The translations under genes were made by a program, and so were the position numbers. The notes beneath the pieces were generated by a model, which saw nothing but the letters and a program-made list of their open reading frames with translations, did no database searches and was not told the origin of the DNA. A DNA stretch of 14,556 nt from Euryarchaeota archaeon UBA128 (GTDB lineage: Archaea > Thermoplasmatota > Poseidoniia > Poseidoniales > Poseidoniaceae). Below are positions 13,491 to 14,556 of the stretch, in pieces. The stretch spans positions 1 through 14,556 of the forward strand of contig DALZ01000156.1 of assembly GCA_002496955.1 (NCBI GenBank), in the 5' to 3' direction. Numbering within the stretch: the first letter of the stretch is position 1; each line of letters begins with the position of its first letter.

Positions 13491-13613
13491 TTACCACAAA
13501 GGGTAGGCAAACATCGCTACTGCAAGAAGGATTATCGACAAGGCGTAGACGAAATAATATGCCCCTTGAGGCGGCTCGGAATATTTACTGTCGTTCTCAT
13601 CCATCGTGCTCAT
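13491..13613 (-). CDS. Small single-helix membrane protein (40 residues)
   Basis: This short frame fills the space between the kinase-like gene and asnB. It starts with ATG at 13613 and stops with TAA at 13491. The first 17 residues are polar and acidic (MSTMDENDSKYSEPPQG). They are followed by one strongly hydrophobic helix (about 18-39, containing YALSIILLAVAMFAYPLW) that ends the protein. A TATA-like TTAAAAT on the minus strand (13640-13634) lies about 24 bases upstream of the ATG, the spacing expected for a leaderless gene. I recognise no family. Its length leaves room for chance, but the clean polar-then-helix layout, fitted gap and promoter spacing support it as real. Confidence 0.55.
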   Translation of the reverse strand: MSTMDENDSKYSEPPQGAYYFVYALSIILLAVAMFAYPLW

Positions 13614-13652
13614 CCTACGCTACACTAAACTGCATTTTAACATATTGAAAAT

Positions 13653-14276
13653 TCACATAATAGCAAAGAACGGCTCAAGTATTACCACTGCTGCTAGTGG
13701 GATAAGTAACATAGTAGCGTTATCATCAATATAACGCAATCTCGGAGTCTCGCTAATGACTGCTATCGGCGCAGCAATTAGACAGACTAACAGTGGGGTA
13801 TCAAACAAGTACCAGCAAGTCAGCCAAATACCCAAAACTAAAACACAGGCATAGTAAACCACAGACTTAGAATCAACACCTCGTCGTCGCAGTTCACCCA
13901 TGAATGGATCTCCAAACGTCAGCGAGAATATCAGTGGATAAGCATACTCCTCAGTTGGTGTTATTAGAAATACCATACCAATCGCTAAAGCACCCCATGC
14001 AAGCGCAGACACCTGCTTTGATTCATATTCTCGCTGTCCAAATACAGTAAATCCTAGTTTCAATCTTGCACTCTCACCCAAAACCGCTACAATAACAATC
14101 GCTGCAACAATTTCGTCCAAAGTCATACTTACAGATTCAGCAACCTCTGGCCCTAATTCAAAATACAATATGGGTAATATACCCATAGCAAGATGAAAAA
14201 TTCGCCTAAATATGTGGCCACTCATGCCACCAACTGATAGATCTACCGGATTGGTCAATTCGACTTGTTCGCTCAT
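13653..14276 (-). CDS. Phytol/dolichol kinase-like membrane protein
   Basis: This 207-residue protein has about six to seven hydrophobic segments. It shows the loose signature of the SEC59/VTE5 polyprenol kinase family. That signature comprises a basic-His element near the first helix (FRRIFHLAMG, 23-32), an acidic ESARL (68-72), a GD element in FGDPFMGELRRRG (121-133), and the terminal E..P....DDN...P pattern (SETPRLRYIDDNATMLLIP, 175-193). Members use CTP (or another NTP) to phosphorylate isoprenoid alcohols in the membrane, which in an archaeon could feed polyprenol-phosphate or lipid salvage. The assignment is from motif order and is moderate; a CDP-archaeol-synthase-like enzyme is an alternative. 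The ATG follows immediately after the stop of the meaB-like gene and has AGGTGG seven bases upstream. Confidence 0.6.
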   Translation of the reverse strand: MSEQVELTNPVDLSVGGMSGHIFRRIFHLAMGILPILYFELGPEVAESVSMTLDEIVAAIVIVAVLGESARLKLGFTVFGQREYESKQVSALAWGALAIGMVFLITPTEEYAYPLIFSLTFGDPFMGELRRRGVDSKSVVYYACVLVLGIWLTCWYLFDTPLLVCLIAAPIAVISETPRLRYIDDNATMLLIPLAAVVILEPFFAIM

Positions 14277-14556
14277 TTATTCCCCACCTAGTAGGCTGAT
14301 GGCATCATCGATGGAAATTGAACCTGCCGCCAGAGATGATAGAACATCATCCAATTTTGGCGACTCCAGAATTTTGCGCTCATAATGCGCCAGCAGTCTT
14401 TCGCGCCAACGTGCTCTTTCAGAACGACCCGAACCTGGTAAAGTAAGTAGAACCTCTGCAGCATCAAACACGCCTGTTTCCTCCAACGCTGAGGTTAGCA
14501 TAACTGGCGGTGCCTCGCCTTCACCTAAATGATAAGACTCGCGCAATTCTTCAGCG
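14277..14556 (-). CDS. meaB: C-terminal part of a MeaB/ArgK-type GTPase
   Basis: The gene enters from the right edge, and only the last 92 residues are present; no true start is visible. The segment PPVMLTSALEETGV matches the G5 (SAL) region of MeaB/ArgK GTPases. The following arginine-rich stretch (RSERARWRERLLAHYERKIL) and the closing LAAGSISIDDAISLL match their helical dimerisation tail, where related proteins have a similar GxxSPxxAAxxLL ending. MeaB-type proteins protect methylmalonyl-CoA mutase and gate its B12 cofactor, so a mutase gene would be expected beyond the edge. It is followed with no gap by the kinase-like gene. The GTP-binding P-loop lies outside the window, so the call rests on the C-terminal third only. 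Confidence 0.7.
   Translation of the reverse strand, partial: AEELRESYHLGEGEAPPVMLTSALEETGVFDAAEVLLTLPGSGRSERARWRERLLAHYERKILESPKLDDVLSSLAAGSISIDDAISLLGGE
14284..14289 (-). promoter_or_regulatory. Ribosome binding site AGGTGG of the kinase-like gene
   Basis: AGGTGG on the minus strand lies inside the end of the meaB-like gene and seven bases before the ATG at 14276, which supports coupled translation of the two genes. Confidence 0.45.

Noticed and set aside
13313..13648. 111-codon plus-strand frame
   Set aside because: It runs antisense across the asnB start, its promoter and the small membrane protein, and shows no coding pattern.
1..14556. tRNA, rRNA, CRISPR array, insertion sequence or integrase
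   Set aside because: No cloverleaf-like segment, regularly spaced repeats, transposase motif or long terminal inverted repeats were seen on either strand by eye; the gaps are too short to hold them.

Overview
The window looks like a chromosome segment of a planktonic, aerobic archaeon, most likely a marine Thermoplasmatota lineage such as Marine Group II (Poseidoniales). This rests on an archaeal-type RNase P Pop5-like protein, TATA-like boxes about 25 bp upstream of apparently leaderless genes, GAGGTGATC-type ribosome binding sites, an FtsZ homologue and a Rieske/cytochrome b respiratory operon. The taxonomy is inference; no rRNA or other marker gene is present. Gene density is very high, many genes overlap by 1-4 bases, and no stretch above 300 bases lacks a gene. 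I saw no tRNA, rRNA, CRISPR or insertion sequence.

Layout. (1) Positions 1-393, minus strand: the edge of a probable membrane protein, preceded by a probable RNase P subunit (Rnp2/Pop5). A symmetric TATA element lies midway between this gene and a plus-strand gene for a ten-helix membrane protein of unknown function (447-1841). (2) Positions 1838-3089, minus strand: a two-gene unit, a small TPR protein followed by a divergent FtsZ. (3) Positions 3268-9093, plus strand: five tightly spaced genes forming a quinol-oxidising b6-type operon. They encode a secreted, membrane-anchored protein with an odd CxCH motif, a small two-helix protein, a Tat-dependent Rieske protein, a cytochrome b6 that keeps the heme c_i cysteine, and a 937-residue polypeptide. 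That last protein joins a cytochrome b6f subunit IV domain to a complete HdrD/GlpC-type iron-sulfur protein. (4) Positions 9106-14556, minus strand: a long same-strand run. In transcription order it contains the C-terminus of a MeaB-like GTPase, a phytol/dolichol-kinase-like membrane protein, a 40-residue membrane protein, asparagine synthetase, an Acidithiobacillus-type glutamate-cysteine ligase, an unrecognised membrane protein, a 2[4Fe-4S] ferredoxin and a small two-helix protein.

How they fit together. The standout is the region 3 complex. Predicted topology places the quinol site and Rieske protein outside and the HdrD-like module inside. One complex could therefore connect cytosolic low-potential electron carriers or thiol/disulfide chemistry to the quinone pool and to an extracytoplasmic acceptor. 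The ferredoxin ending tail-to-tail with this operon is a possible cytosolic partner, and the glutamate-cysteine ligase in the same minus-strand run hints at a low-molecular-weight thiol. Both links are inference from gene context.
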